The position numbers were made by a program, and so were the translations under genes. Below the pieces are notes generated by a model. The model did not search any database. It was not told the origin of the DNA and saw nothing but the letters and a program-made list of their open reading frames with translations. Positions 10,693-23,900 of a stretch of 64,000 nucleotides of DNA are shown in pieces; the stretch's first letter is position 1, and every line of letters begins with the position of its first letter. This DNA comes from Eopsaltria australis (taxonomy: Eukaryota; Chordata; Aves; Passeriformes; Petroicidae), in contig JAVTVJ010001227.1 in the NCBI GenBank assembly GCA_034509425.1, positions 1-64,000 on the forward strand, in the 5' to 3' direction.

Positions 10693-13600
10693 CACAGTGT
10701 GTTCCCAGAGATGTCACCAGTGTCCTGCAGTCACCCTCGGGGTACTGGCAGCTCATCAAGGGTCACCTGGGGGTCCTTGGGGGGGACAGCGTGGGAGGGC
10801 CCTGTAAGAGACAGTGACTGGGGGGACGTGAGTTGGGGGTGACACCCATGGGGGACGTGTCTGTGTCCCCACCCATCCCCCGTACTCACCCCCTGCCCCC
10901 TCGGTGCCCGCGAGGTGGGTGTCCAGCACCTCCCCCTCCTCCAGGGGAGCCGGGGGCTCTGGGGGGGCCCTGCAGGGATAAGGGGGTGTGGGAGGAGTGT
11001 CTGGGGATAGGGAAAGGGGAGTCATGGCTGGAGCTCCCCCTCACCTGTGCTGGAGCTTCCTGGCGGCTGCAAGGAAAAGGGGAGGGGGTGATCATGGGTC
11101 CCCTGGGTCCCCAACCCCACCTGGGACCTTTCAATGCCAATTGGACCCCTGAGCCCCCACCAGACCCTGATTCCTACAGGACCCCTACTCAGGACCCCAA
11201 GAACACCCACAACAACCCAGAGACTCCAACCCCCCCCCCAAGACCCTTGATTCTTTCCAGGCCCACTGAGCACCCCTGAGGCCCCCAGAACACCAAGAAT
11301 GGAATATAGGGAACTCTCCAAATCCCCCCAGGAGCCCTAAAGACACCTCATTATCCCTGCACGACTCTCCAACACCTCCCCAAAGCTCCCAGTGCCACCC
11401 CAGTATTCCTGAAGGCTCCTCCTGGCACACCCCAGGACCCTCCAAAATGCCCCCAAACTTTCGAGCACCCCAAGCAAAGGTCACTGGGGCCTCAGCTTCC
11501 CCCAGCTCAGGGGCTTTGGGTGTCACCCCATCAGACACCCCCAGCCTCCTGTAGGACCTCGTCCACCCCCATTGTCACCCACCCCGGTGGTGCCACCAGT
11601 GACAGCCCCCGATGACTCCCAGGAGCAGCACCAGGAACAGGAGGGTCCTGCCGACATTCACAGCCACTACTGGGGACAGAAGGGGACACATCAGGGTCAC
11701 CACCCATTTCAGGAGCCTTTCATCCCCCGGTGAACCCGTGTCACCCCACCTGTGCTCCAATGTTCCTGCGGTGTCACCGTCAGGGCCAGCTCGGGGCTGA
11801 GTGCCCGGAACACGTGGTGCCCATCCGGCTGGTTGGTGGCCATGCACTGGTAGGTGCCCGAATGCCCCTCATCAATGTCCCCAAGCTCCAGGACAGGTCC
11901 CTGGGCCACCTCCTGCCCATTGTGCAGCCAGGTGAAGGTGACAGGTGCTGAGCCCACCTGCACCGAGCAGCGCAGGGTCACGGGGTCACCTGTGTGCACC
12001 TGGTGTGACAGGGGACCTGGGGTGATGGTGACATTGGCCACGGGCACTGCGGGGACAGAGATGGGGCTGAGGCCAGGGGAAGGGGCTGGCACCTGGTGCG
12101 GGGATATGAGGGAGACTGTGCATGGTGACACCTGGAGACAGAGTGTCCCCTTCTGTCCCCACACCCATGACTGTGACCCCATGTTGGTGGGGGTCATTAT
12201 CTGGTGTGGGATGTGGGGATGTGATTGATGGGATGAGGGTGGGATGAGGATGGGATGAGGGTGAGGTTAGGATGGGATGAGGATGGGATGAGGGTGGGAT
12301 GAGGATGGGATGAGGATGGGATAAGGATGGGATGAGGGTGGGATGAGGGTGGGATGAGGGTGGGATGACAGCGGGATGAGGATGGGATGAGGGTGGGATG
12401 AGGGTGGGATGAAGGATGCTGTGTCCAAGGGTGCTTGTGGCCATCACCTGATGGGGTCACAGAACGGCGTGGGTGGGATGTCATGGGTTGGCTGAGGAAT
12501 ATTGACGGGGGTGTCACCCCAATCCCAAGGGTGTCACTCGCTCAGTAGGATGACTGTTACCTGACGTGGGATGGGGACTGTGACAACTGGGCCTGGGGAC
12601 CTATGGGTGGGATGCCCTGGCTGGGGATACCTGAACCCTGATAGTCCCAGTAACCCAGGACTGGGTTGGGGGCTGTGATCTGGGGTGGGGATGGTGTGGG
12701 GGCATGAGGAGGGATGGGAATGTGTGGAATTTGGGATGCTGTGGGGGGGGGTCACCTCCAGCTCAAGGGTCCCACTCATCCCGGACGCTGATGTTCACTG
12801 GGAGACTCTCGGCCACGCTGTCCCCAACGCTGACCCGGCACTGGTAGTGGCCACTGTCATTGTCCCCAGAGTGGTGCAGATCCAGGGAGGGCCAGTGCCC
12901 TGTGGGGTGACTGAGCCCTCCCAGTGCCAGGAGAAGGACAGGGGCCCTGTCCCCACTGCCACCGTGCAGGTCAGCACCAGGCTGTCCCCCAGTGCCACCT
13001 GTCCCCTGGGAAGCTGGCCCAACAGGAACACCCCTGAGTGGGATCCCTGCAGGAGGGGGACATCAGGGGACAGTGAGAGACTCAGGGAGGGTCGGTGAGA
13101 GGCAGGGGGACCCCAATGAGGAATTGAGATCGGGATCAGATTGGAAAGGGCTGGAATGAACTCCAAGGAAGGATGGGGGATTCAGGGAGGGGAGACCTGG
13201 AGAGGGATGGGGTGGACCCAGGGAGGAGAGAGCCGACAGGGACACCCCCGAGGGCAGGACCCCTGTGGGGGGAAATGGGTGGGATGGGGGACACGGAAGG
13301 GGTGGGGGACACGAGGAGGGAAAGGAGAGGGTTTAGGATGGCAGTGGAGAAAACCTCCGTGATGGAGAGGAGGACCCAGGGAGGGGTGAGGGGAACTGGA
13401 GACAATGGAGAGACCCCAGGGAGAGGTGGAGACACCCATGCAGGGATGGGGGAGCAGAAGAGAGACTGAGGAGCCTCATGGAGGGATGTGTGGCACTCAG
13501 AGAGAGGTGGAAGAACCCAGGGAGGGAGAGGGGGAACACGGGGAGGGATGGAAGGACTGAGGGAGGGGAGGGAGAGCAGAGCATGGAGCAGAGAGCTGGG

Positions 13601-15316
13601 AAGTGGTGAGGGATGCCAGGGAGGGATGGGGTGACCCAGAGAGGGATGGGGGATGTGGAGAGGGACAGGGACTGTGATGAGGGGAGCCCAGAGAGATTTG
13701 GGAAGGTTTGGGTGAGCAAGGGAGGGGTGAAGGGAGGGATGAGGGACCCAAGCAGTGGTGGGGGAACCCGGGGAGGCTGTTGGGGTTCCCCGTCTCCATC
13801 CCTGCACTCACTGAGCACTGTCACTGTCACCGGCGGCGACTTCTGCCACCACAGTGATGTCCAGGTGCTTATCTGACCCTCGCAGTGGTAGCGGCCACTG
13901 TGGTGCTGCTGCAGGGGGGACAGGGACAGCTCGGTCCCTTGGAGAGGCCCCCACAGATCCTTCTCCTCATGGTAGAATCGCACCCCAGTGACCGATGTAT
14001 CCTGCCGGACCCGGCAGCGCAGTGTCACCGTGTCCCCCTCCAGCAGCGCCTGCATTGGCACCTGCAGCACCAGCCAGTCTGGGGGACAGGGGAGACCTGT
14101 CACATCTGGGGAATCTGGGGGGTCCTGATGGCACCAGAAGGTACCAGGGATCCCCCATTGCAATTGGGGGCTCCCATCACACTGGGATGCTCTGGTGTGC
14201 ACAGGGGATGCTCCAGAGATGCTCTGGGATGACCCCATGAACAGGGAAGGGGTCTCAGCACACCAGGGCTGTGACCCATGAACTGCAGCCCACCCAGAGC
14301 CCTCAGGGTCCCTGTGGGTGCCAGGCTGGGGACACCCAATGCCCCTCACCATCTAAGACGCTCACAGGGGGGCTGAGCCCAGTGCCAGGTCTCTCACACG
14401 TGTAGGTGCCACTCTCGGTGACAGTGAAGTGGTTGAGTCCCGCCTTCCCCCAGCGCTGCCCGTCCTTGTACCAGGTGGTGGCACCGGCGGTCCCCGAGCC
14501 CTGGCAGGTCAGTGTCACCCGGTCCCACAGCACCGCCGGTGTCCAGGGGGGCTGCACGAGGAGCTGGGTGCTCTGGGTGCCTGCAGGTGACAGGGGACAC
14601 CAGCCTGCCAGGGCCACCATGGGGCTGGGGACAGCGGGGTGGGGACACGGCATCCCCCGAGGACTCACCAGCGAGGCCGAGGGTCTGGGCTGGAAGGGAG
14701 AAGGGACAGGTCTGGGTGGGGGTGGCTCCATGGGGACAGTGTCACTGGGGTTCGGGGTGTGGCGTCTGTCCCTAAACTGTCCCCTGCAGACACTGATGTG
14801 CCATGAAGGTCTCGGGGACAGGAACACTTTGGCAGCCCAGACTAAGACAGGACATGGGGACACTGTAGAAACCCTGGATATGGGATCACCATGGCCACCT
14901 AATGCTTGCACAGGTCACCCCCCCAGACCCATGGCACCTGTCCCCATGACCACATCCACATGGTGTTTCCCCTTGTCCCTGTCACTGCATCCCTGTCCCC
15001 CTGTCCCTGTCCCTACAGCTGCCCCAGCCCCGTGATGCCTCCCCACACCTCATTCCCCCATTCCTGTCCTCCCATTCCTGTCCTCCTGTTCCTGTCCCCA
15101 AGGCCCCCTGTCTGCCCCAGTCACAGCAAGGTCCATGCCCATGGACTGGTCCTGCTGGCATTGGGGACCTCACGGGACCCCACAGCCCCTCTGTGTCCCC
15201 TCTGCACCACTCTCTGCCTCACCAGGGCCCATCCCTGGGGCATCAGACCCATGCCCAGAGCACTCACCCAACAGGAGCAGTGCCACCTTCCCGGCCATCC
15301 TGGTGTCCCCATCCAT
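10693..15316 (-). CDS. Fc receptor-like gene, copy B (four Ig exons; D3 scrambled, ITIM tyrosines replaced)
   Basis: Sister of copy A in the direct duplication. Exons: 15316-15268, 14689-14669, 14580-14350 (D1), 14078-13812 (D2), 13046-12780 (D3), 12046-11750 (D4), 11666-11583 (transmembrane, LLFLVLLLGVIGG), 11066-11045, 10969-10890, 10801-10693. The start is a 49-nt exon with a canonical donor. D3 has lost two bases near its start and one base near 12887. The total stays a multiple of three, but the first half, including the first Cys and core Trp, reads in a wrong frame. Its donor GT is AT. In the tail the ITIM positions are in frame but read VLDTHL and VTLDEL, so both tyrosines are gone. 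One more base is missing in the last exon, so the frame runs past the homologous stop at 10693-10695 and stays open to about 10103. Probably a decaying gene. Confidence 0.66.
12222..12418. repeat. minisatellite, GGGATGAGG(A/G)T units
   Basis: About 16 tandem copies of an 11-12-bp unit in the intron between D3 and D4 of copy B. The equivalent intron of copy A (1840-2359) has only scattered traces. Confidence 0.85.
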
Positions 15317-15381
15317 CCGTGCTGGCTGTCACTCGCTGAGGGGACCAACTGTTCGCTGGGTGGCGGCTTTTTGGCCGAAAG

Positions 15382-15402
15382 GGAAGGAAGTGAGGCCACG
15401 TG
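15382..15402 (-). promoter_or_regulatory. candidate promoter block of copy B
   Basis: GGAAGGAAGTG from 15382, a good PU.1/ETS-like match, and CACGTG at 15397-15402. It is in the same position relative to the ATG as in the other copies. Confidence 0.45.
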
Positions 15403-15419
15403 GTGGTGGCACATGGTGG

Positions 15420-16640
15420 GGGCAGGGTGAGGACATTGTTGCGACAGGCTGGGGACAGGCTGCGGATGTGGTGGGACATGGTGGGACATGGTGGCACATG
15501 GTGGGACATGGTGGGACATGGTGGGACATGGTGTTGCCAGGCGTGGGGACTTTGGGGAGCCAAGGATGGAGTCCCAGGGACATGGAGGTCGATGGAATAG
15601 GGGTCCTGAACAGGGAATGGGGGTGCCATGGGTATGGATGTCGCCATGGGTGGGGGGTTCTGGAGATGGTGTTCCCATGGGAATGTGGGATCCAGGGATT
15701 TGGTGTCTTGGGATGCAGGTCCCAGAGTTGGGGGTGGCAGGGAAATGAGGGCCTGGGTCAATGGGGGACCCCATTGGAATGGGAGGTGCTGGGGGAATGG
15801 GGGCTCATGGGATGGGATCTCACGCGCTTTGGGATACTGGAGAATGGGAATCCCGAGATGGGGTTTGAGGAAGAGGGAACATGAGGAATGGGGGTCCCAG
15901 GGCTGGGTTCCCAGGGCAATGGGGGTGCCAGGGATGGGCAGTGGCTGGGTGGGCACGGGGATCCCAGCTCCTTCCGTGGGTGCCACAGATTTTGGGTTGA
16001 CCCAGGGTCTGGTGCAGCCCCCCAGGTGCTCGTGCCTTGGGGGCCAACCCAGGTGGGTCCCAGGGTGCTCCAGGACTTCATTCCCCATCCTGGAGCTTTT
16101 TCCTCTTTTCATTTCTATTCTTTCCTTATTTTCCTCAATTTCACACCTCATGTCCTTCTCTCCCCCCTATCCCAGTTTCTGTCCCAGCAATCCTGGGTGC
16201 ACTGGAGCAAGGAACGGGTTGGAAAAACCACAGGGAGAGGGAAAATGGGGGTGCAGGGAGAGGTGTGGGGGCTGTGGGGACTGGGGGTGTCCGCCTGTGC
16301 CTCCCCAACACTTTCACTTTCCCTTTCCTGCAGCAGAAGGAAGAGGCCGTTTGTGCTGAGTCAGATGGGGGGAGGTTCTGTCCTGGGGGGCACATCCAGG
16401 GGGGTCCTGTCCTGGGGGAAAAGGGCTCTTCTGGTGTGGTGACACATCCGGGGGGGCTGTCCTGTTGGGGGGTCTTTTTCCAGGGAGATGGGGTTTCTTG
16501 GGCATCTGGACATATCCTGGAAGGCATCCCAATCCCAGAGGTGGCATATCCAGGGGAATCCTGTCCCGGGGGCCCTGGCCACCCTCGCTGTTCCTGGGGG
16601 GGCACTGTGACCTCTGGGGTGCCCCAAATTCAGGATTGCC
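15420..16640. other. upstream spacer of copy B, non-coding
   Basis: G-rich steps and no supported exon. It is closer to the F upstream region (inverted, 27390-28260) than to the A and C spacers, showing that the cluster is a mosaic. Confidence 0.5.
15472..15531. repeat. tandem repeat, GGGACATGGTG units
   Basis: Six to seven head-to-tail copies of a 10-11-bp unit about 160 nt upstream of the copy B start. Confidence 0.85.
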
Positions 16641-19600
16641 TTGGCAAAACCTTGCCCTGACAATGGTAACTCCCAGGCTATGAATTTCTCGATTTCCAGT
16701 TCGTTGAGACAAAATTATACATCCACAGGATAAGAATAAAAAGCTTTTCCCACCTCATTTCCTTTTCCAGGAAAGAAAGATAAACTCAGCCACAATCAAG
16801 CTGGCAATGTATTAAAGGGTCTGGTTTATAGAATCCTTTTAATCGTTGCTCTCCCAACAAGTTGGTCACAATAAAAACACAAAGAAATCTCAAAGAAATG
16901 AGACTTTCTGGTTCCCTTTAGGATCCCATTGGTGCATCCCAGAGCAGCGTTTGCTTGTGGATAACACGGAGTGTGGAATCTCCCTGAGTGCCCAACAGGT
17001 CCTTGGCACTGTTCCTGTCTGCTGGGCAGCAACCCAGCCCACAAGGAAGGCTTTTCTTGGGCCCTCTTTGGCAACTCTTCCCATTTTCCTCATTGCCAGC
17101 CTGAGATTGATTGACTTGCCATGGATTCTGCTCCCAAAAGGGGAGAAACCCTGTCCATCCTTGGAGCAGTGCACAGGAATCTGTGGAAATGCCCGTGTGT
17201 CCCTCAGGCTCGGATTGCCTGGGAAATCCACTCCACCCTGCCCTGAATTCCCCTGCCTGGGCACTCCCTGCTCCTGCTTTCTGCCCCTCTTCCCTGGATC
17301 CACGTGTGAAGCCCCTGCTCGATATTTCCAGACTTTTCCCTCTCTTCTGGTGGCCACAGCCACAACCCAAACATCCTTTCTGGAAGGTTCCAAAGACCTG
17401 CAGGTTTGAGGCCGGAAGGAGGAGGGCCCAGGTCAGGTTGTTGAGCAGATCATTGTTGTCATTGCAGGAGTTTTGGGGCTCTCTCAGTCCTTGGTGAGAG
17501 GGACAAAATGATCAATTGCTGCATTTGTGGACGTTGTTGGGGTACTTTGGTTTGGAAATGGGGAGCACTCGTTGCCCTGTGCACGCCCCCCAACTTGTGA
17601 CCATACAAACTCCCCCTCCTTGAAGGCAGTGGCCAGCCAAGTGTGGGGCCCAGGCATGGCACAGCCCCACTGCACAGGGATGGCCATTGGCCAGCCCTGC
17701 TCTGGCCAGCCCCAGGGGACAGCCAGCACCTGAGGGTCCCCCCCGGCCCCTGGGCTTTGATTCTCACAGCTTTAGAGCTGCTGCAAAGGTGAGAATTCTG
17801 TGGGGGGAAATGGCCTGCCTGTGGTTTGCTCAGCCTGCAAGAAGCACAAAAGCCAAAGTGAGCCCAAGCAGTGGCTCTGCGAGGGCCTTTGATGCTTTTC
17901 AGAGCAGGGCTGGCTGCAAACCCCCCCTGCAGGGGCAGCTGCGAGGGAACCAGTGCGGAAATGCAGCAATTGATCATTTTGTGCCTCTCACCAAGGACTG
18001 AGAGAGCCCCAAAACTCCTGCAGAGACAACAACGATCTGCTCAACAACCTGACCTGGGCCCTCCTCCTTCCTGGCTCACCGGGGGTGGTGGTGGCCACAT
18101 GCCCCACAGCCACCAAAGGCGCTCTCTCACGGGGAAAGAAAATTGAACAAAAGTTTCCTGGATTGAGATAAGGACCAGGAGAGATCACTCACCAAATCCT
18201 GTCACGGGAAAAACAGGCTTGCAACTAGAAATGACAGTTGACTTGATTGCTGACAACATCAGAGCAGGATAAGGAGAAGTGAAAGAAACCCTTCCCTTCA
18301 AAACACCTTCCCACCACCCCTCTCTCCTTCCCATTCTAGGATGTCACACCACCATCATGTGATGTCACAGTACCCTCTATGATGTCACACTGTTGCAGTT
18401 GTCCAAGCCCCCAAAACCCTTTCCCCCCTGCTAGGAAGCTCAGGGCTAGGGACTCCCCTGGGGTGGAGCCCTAAGTGCTTTGCCCTGTAGATGAGCCGAG
18501 CTTCCCAGGGGCTGCCTACCCTGTCCCCACTTGTCCGGCCTCCTGCCACTCTCCTGTCTATCATCTTTAGGTTCCAGAAAGTTCTCTGTTACTCGGTAGT
18601 TGATTGTGTTATCCCCTTGTCAGTCTCCCCCTCTCCTCCCCCTTCCCTTCCCAGTTGGTTCCTGTCCCCTGATCCCTCCCTGGTTCCTCCCCTGTGCCCC
18701 TTCATGATTGGTTGTTGCTCTCCCAATAAAGTCTGATGCCCGCTGAGCTCCGGGCTCTTTGGATCCTGGATGCCCAGAGTGCTGTCAGCTGTGCGTTACA
18801 GTGTCTCTGTTCTTCCTGGGCCAAAGCTCCCTCCCGCTCTACTCCGGCTCTTTGGATACAGTGTCTGCCCTAAAGGGAGGCACAGCCTGCGGCAAGGGAC
18901 GGAAGGGCCCACAGCAGTGAACCTGCTTTGGGCAGGGACACTCGCTTGTAGCCGCCGTCGGGCTGCTGTCCCAAACCCTGGTGGGCAGCTGTCCAGCCCA
19001 GACCAGCGGCATCACACCCCCATCCTATGATGTCACGGCCCGCTCTGTGATGTCACAGCCCACTCTGTGATGGCACACATTTCCCTCCTATGAGGGTAGA
19101 TCTCTATCACACTCTATCAGAGTCCGCCCCAGGAATCCTTGGCACAGATTCCCTCAGGAGAGGGGATTTCAGGGAGCCCAAAGGGCACCGTTGGGCTTTG
19201 GCAGAGCTGCTGTGGACACAGAGGCAATTGCACAGCTCAATCCCTGGCCTGGGCTCTCCCAGGACCCTTCTGCTGTGGGGCTGCTGAGGGTGCAAGAACA
19301 ACTTCTCTTGGGAAGGGCAGACATAGCACGAGATTTTGGCTGGGAAGTGGGGTCTGGGCTTGGCTCATCTCTCTCTCGCTCACTCCTGGCACTGGAGGTG
19401 GCACAGTGCTGCTGGTGCTGAGGGGACAATTGGCTGCCACCACAGAGTTCCACCCTTCACTGCTCCTCCTACCATGAGGGAGGCTTTGTCCGTAAGAGCA
19501 GGAGTTGAACTGGGACATTTCAACAGCCGATCTCACTGGAAAGGACCCTCACCATACACTCAGGTGCCTCAGGGAGAGCGCAGGGCCCAGAGCCGCTGCC

Positions 19601-20830
19601 CCTTCCTGGAGGATGCGTCTCCTGGCTGCATGCGGCTGCTGTTTGCGGGAGCCTGGCTGTGGCTGCCCAGCTCCGCTGTTTTCTGCTGCTGCTTGGGGCT
19701 TTTTGCTACACTTTAACCCGACAGAGTTGAGTCTGACTTAACCCCCCAGCTCCTGCTACAGCTTCAGAGTTTTTGCTACACTTCATTTGCCACCCCAGGG
19801 TGTGCCCGCCTCTGCTGTTCCAGCCGCCACTCCAGGGTTTCCTGCTGCAGTCCGTTTTGCAATCCGCTGTGGCACTGTTGGCAGCCACGCCCTCAGTCCC
19901 CCATGAGTTCGTGAAGGAAGCCCCTGCTCTCTCTCCCACCGGCTGAGTCTCCATTGACCGTGTGGAGAGGAGGCTGCGCTCTCCCCACAGCGCCCCCTGC
20001 AGCCCCGGGGGAATCATGGCACCCGCCCTGCCCGGCCGGGAGCAAACAGCGCCCCTGCTGGCTGGGACCGGAACTGCACCCAAGGGGAAAGCGCCTGCAG
20101 CCCAGACAAGGCTGGGACTGGGCTCCTGGTTTTGTTTGTTGTTGCTGTTGTTGTTGTTTGTTTGTTTGCCTTGTTAGATATATTCTAGTAAAGAACTGTT
20201 ATTTCTTTTCTTACATCTTTGCCTGAATGCCCCTTAATTTCAAAGTTATAATACTTAGGAGGAAGGGGGTCATATTTTCCATTGCAAGGGAGGTTCCCGC
20301 CTTCCTTGGCAGGCACCTTTGAAGCAGGATACCATCCCTGTGGCAGCAGATGGCAGGATACAATTTGCCTTGACCTGCAGTCACATCCAGAGCTCTTGGA
20401 GCCAATTGGAAACCCAGCCCCACCTTGTGCCATGGCCTGATCCCCAGGGCCCTGGAAAAGAGGGAGGCTCCAGAACACCCACAGGGCCTTGGTGACATCA
20501 TCGTGTGGGGAACACGGCAGAGGAGAGGTTTGGGACAGGAGACAAGAGAATCCAGAGCCTCCTGAAGGCCACTTTGGCCATCAAAGCAATGAAGCTCCAG
20601 GGCCCTGCCAGGTTCCTCCTGCTGCAGGAAATGTGCTGGGGGAAAGCACTCTGGGTTTGTTCCTTGTTGGGGGCTTTCCCTGGAAATCGTTCCTTTTGTG
20701 ACCCTTTGGATTCTGACTCTTGTTGCCGTTGCTGTTGGTTTTGTTCTCTCGTTGCTGTTTGCAGGAAATTGTTCTTCTCTCAGCCCTTTGAGATCTTTGC
20801 CTTTTGTGCCTCCACTGGGAGGGGAGGGGC
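16640..20830. repeat. B-C spacer, second copy of the 6.2-10.3 kb spacer
   Basis: Runs parallel to 6180-10330 with an offset of about 10.46 kb, including the inverted repeat (17414-18073), the LTR relic (18492-18880) and the ERVL-type LTR (19300-20330). Long stretches look almost identical by eye. No gene is seen. Confidence 0.75.
19300..20330 (+). mobile_element. ERVL-type LTR, copy 2
   Basis: Paralogue of the LTR at 8840-9850, carried along by the segmental duplication rather than by a separate insertion. It keeps the 'agtaaagaactgttatt' end and a CTCF-like motif at 19988-20002. Confidence 0.55.
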
Positions 20831-20834
20831 AGTT

Positions 20835-20840
20835 TTTATT
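20835..20840 (-). terminator. polyadenylation signal AATAAA, copy C
   Basis: TTTATT on plus, 65 nt beyond the homologous stop codon. The same spacing is found in gene D (52338-52343). Confidence 0.7.
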
Positions 20841-20904
20841 GGTAACACACACACGGGTGGGTGCCCATGGGTGGGACCCCAGTGCCCCCCAGTCCCCCCC
20901 AGTG

Positions 20905-23900
20905 TCACGGCACAATCGCGTAGGTGTCACTGTGCTCCCGCAGTCTCCCGTGGGGTCCCGGCAGCTCCGCGTAGGTCACCTGGGGTTCCTTGGGGACGGT
21001 GACACGGGGGGGCCCTGCAAGAGACAGCGGTTGGTGGGACCAAGGTGGGGGTGACAGCGGTGGGTGACGTGTCACTGTCCCCCAGCAGCACTGTACTCAC
21101 GCCCCGCCTGTTTGGTGCTCTCGACGTGGGTGTACAGAACCTCCCCCTCCTCTGGGGGACCGGGGGCTGCGGGAGGGCCCTGTGGGGATAAAGAGGATGT
21201 GTGGGAGGGGATGGAGAGTTGTGGGGGGTGGAGAACAGGGGGGTCATGGCTGGAGTCCCCCACTCACCTTTCCTGGTGCTTCCTGGTGGCTGCAAAGGAG
21301 AGAGGGGAGGTGATTGTGGTGTCCCTGGGGCCCTGACCCCACACAGGAATCCTGAACCCCTACAGGATCCTCAATTCCCATCAGGACCTCCGAGCATCCC
21401 TGAAACTCCCCAGAATTCATGAACCTCCCCAGTGCCTTGGACCAACTCAGCCTCAAGCACCCAAGGCCTGCCAGGGAGAGGGACCCCCCAAACTCCCCCA
21501 GGACCCCTGAAAGAACCCCCAACATCCCTGCCTGACCCTCCAGCACCTCCCCAAACCCCACAGGACCCCCAGACAAGGTCACAATTCTGGGGCTGTGGAA
21601 GCCACTCTATCACTCCCCAAGTCTGGGGGGCTTCCTACAGCTCCCTGGGACCCCTGTCCCCCCTTGTCACCCACCCATGCGGTGCCACCGGTGCCTGGCT
21701 ACAATGACACCCAAAAGCAGGATCAGGAAAAAAAGGCACCACCTGACTGCAGTGACCACTGCAAGAAACAGAGGGGGACACATGGGGATCACTGATCACC
21801 CCAGGGGTCCAGCGCTCCCTTGACCGCATGTCACCCACCTGTGTACCAAGGTACCCGTGGTGTCCCCTCCAGGACCAGCTCGGGGCTGAGTGCCCGAAAC
21901 ACGCGGTGCCCATCCTGTCCCAGCTGGTTGGTGGCCATGCACTGGTAGGTGCCCGAATGTTCCTCATCGACGTCCCCAAGTTCCAGGAGGGGACCCTGGG
22001 CCACCTCCTGCCCATTGTGCAGCCAGGTGAAGGTGACAGGTGCTGAGCCCACCTGCACCGAGCAGCGCAGGGTCACGGGGTCACCTGTGCGCACCTGGTG
22101 TGCCGGGGGGCTGGGGGTGATGGTGACATTGGCCACGGGCACTGTGGGGACAGAGACGGGGCTGGCACCTGGCCGTGAGGGTGGTGGGGGTGCCGTAGGT
22201 GGGGACATCCGCCAGCCTGAAGTCCCACTCACCCAGGACGGTGACATTCAGGGGGACACTCTCGGCCACGCTGTCCCCGTTGCTGACCCGGCACTGGTAC
22301 TGGCCGCTGTCATTGTCCCCAACGTGGCGCAGCTCCAGGCGGGGGCCAGTGCCCAGCGGTGTCCCCGAGCCCTCCCGGTGCCAGGAGAAGGACAGGGGAC
22401 CTGTCCCCGCTGCCACCGCGCAGCTCAGCACCAGGCGGTCCCCCAGTGCCACCTGTCCCCCGGGGGGCTCTGCTGACAGGGACACCCCTGAGAGCGGGAT
22501 CCCTGCGAGTGGGGGACACCAGGGGACAGTGAGGGACACGGGGAGGGGGCGCAGAGCCGGGGGAGGGGGGCATGGAAAGGGACCCGAAAGAAAGATGTGG
22601 GATTTCAGGGAGGATCGGGGGTAGCGCAGGGATGGTGTGGGGACCCAGACAGGGATAGGGAGGCCTGGGGACCGTGGGGGGACCTCAGAGACGGGTGGGG
22701 GGACCCAGGGAGGAATGGGGCGACACGGAGAGGGACCCGGGGAGGATGTCAGGGAGGGCTGGAGGGACCAAGGCAGGGGAGCCGCGGAGGCTGCGGGGGC
22801 TCCCCGTGCCCATCCCCGCACTCACTGCGCACCGTGACGCGGAGCCGGGCGCTGCTCTTCCGCACGGCCCCCCCCTCGGAGCGCACCTCGCAGCTGTAAC
22901 TGCCCGAGTGCGAGAGCCCCACGGCGGGCACCAGGAGCTGCGGGGACCCCTGCGGGCCCCCCACCAACTGCCCGTCCCGGTAGAAGAGGTGCAGGAGGCG
23001 GGTTTGGGGCCGCAGGGGGCTGGGGGTGCTGAGGCAGCTGAGATTGAGGGGGGACCCCTCGGTGGGCTCGGGGGGACCCTCCAGCAGCGGCACCGTGAAG
23101 AGCTCTGGGAAGGAGAGGGGAGGAGGTTCTGTGACTCTGAGTCCCCTGGGAAGGGGTTTTGGCGGTGTCAGGATATTGGGGTTCCAGCTGTGGGGGTGCT
23201 CACCTTGCACTGTCACCGTCACAGGTGGTGACTGTGACAGCCTGAAGTTCACCAAGCCACTGCAGTGGTAGCGGCCACTGTGGTGCAGCTGCAGGTGGGA
23301 CAGGGACAGCTCTGTCCCCCGGAATGACCCCCCGATATCCTTCTGCTCCCGGTAAAATCGCACCCTGGTGACTGACATGTCCGTCCTGACCCGGCAGCGC
23401 AGTTTCATCGTGTCCCCTTCCAGCAGCGCTTGTGCTGGCACCTGCAGCACCAGCTGGTCTGTGGGACAGAGGGGACCTGTCACACTGAGGGGCTCGAGAC
23501 AGGTCCCAGGTGGGTCCCCGTGGCACTGGGGACATCTGGGGGGAGTCTCCATGGAGTGGGAGGATCCCAGAGATGCCCCAGGGGTTCCATCACATTGGGG
23601 TGCACGGGGATGTCCCCGTGTGCAAGGGACAGGCTCTTGTCACACGAGAGCCACCCACAAAGTGGAGCTCACCCCGATCATTTAAGATCCCCCTCTCACC
23701 ATTTAAGACGCTCACGGGGGAGCTGAGGCCACTGCCGGTTCTCTCACACGTGTAGATGCCACTCTCGGTGACAGTGAAGTGGTCGGGTCCCTCCAACAAC
23801 CAGCGCTGCCCGTCCTTGTACCAAGTGGTGGCACCGGCGGTCCCCGAGCCCTGGCAGGTCAGTGTCACCCGGTCCCACAGCACCGCCGGTGTCCAGGGGG

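Noticed and set aside
12222..12418. CRISPR-like regular repeat
   Set aside because: Contiguous 11-12-bp units without unique spacers, in an intron of a vertebrate gene. It is a minisatellite.
13333..14352. 339-codon open frame on minus in copy B
   Set aside because: Same artefact as in copy A: real D2 exon plus intron read-through.
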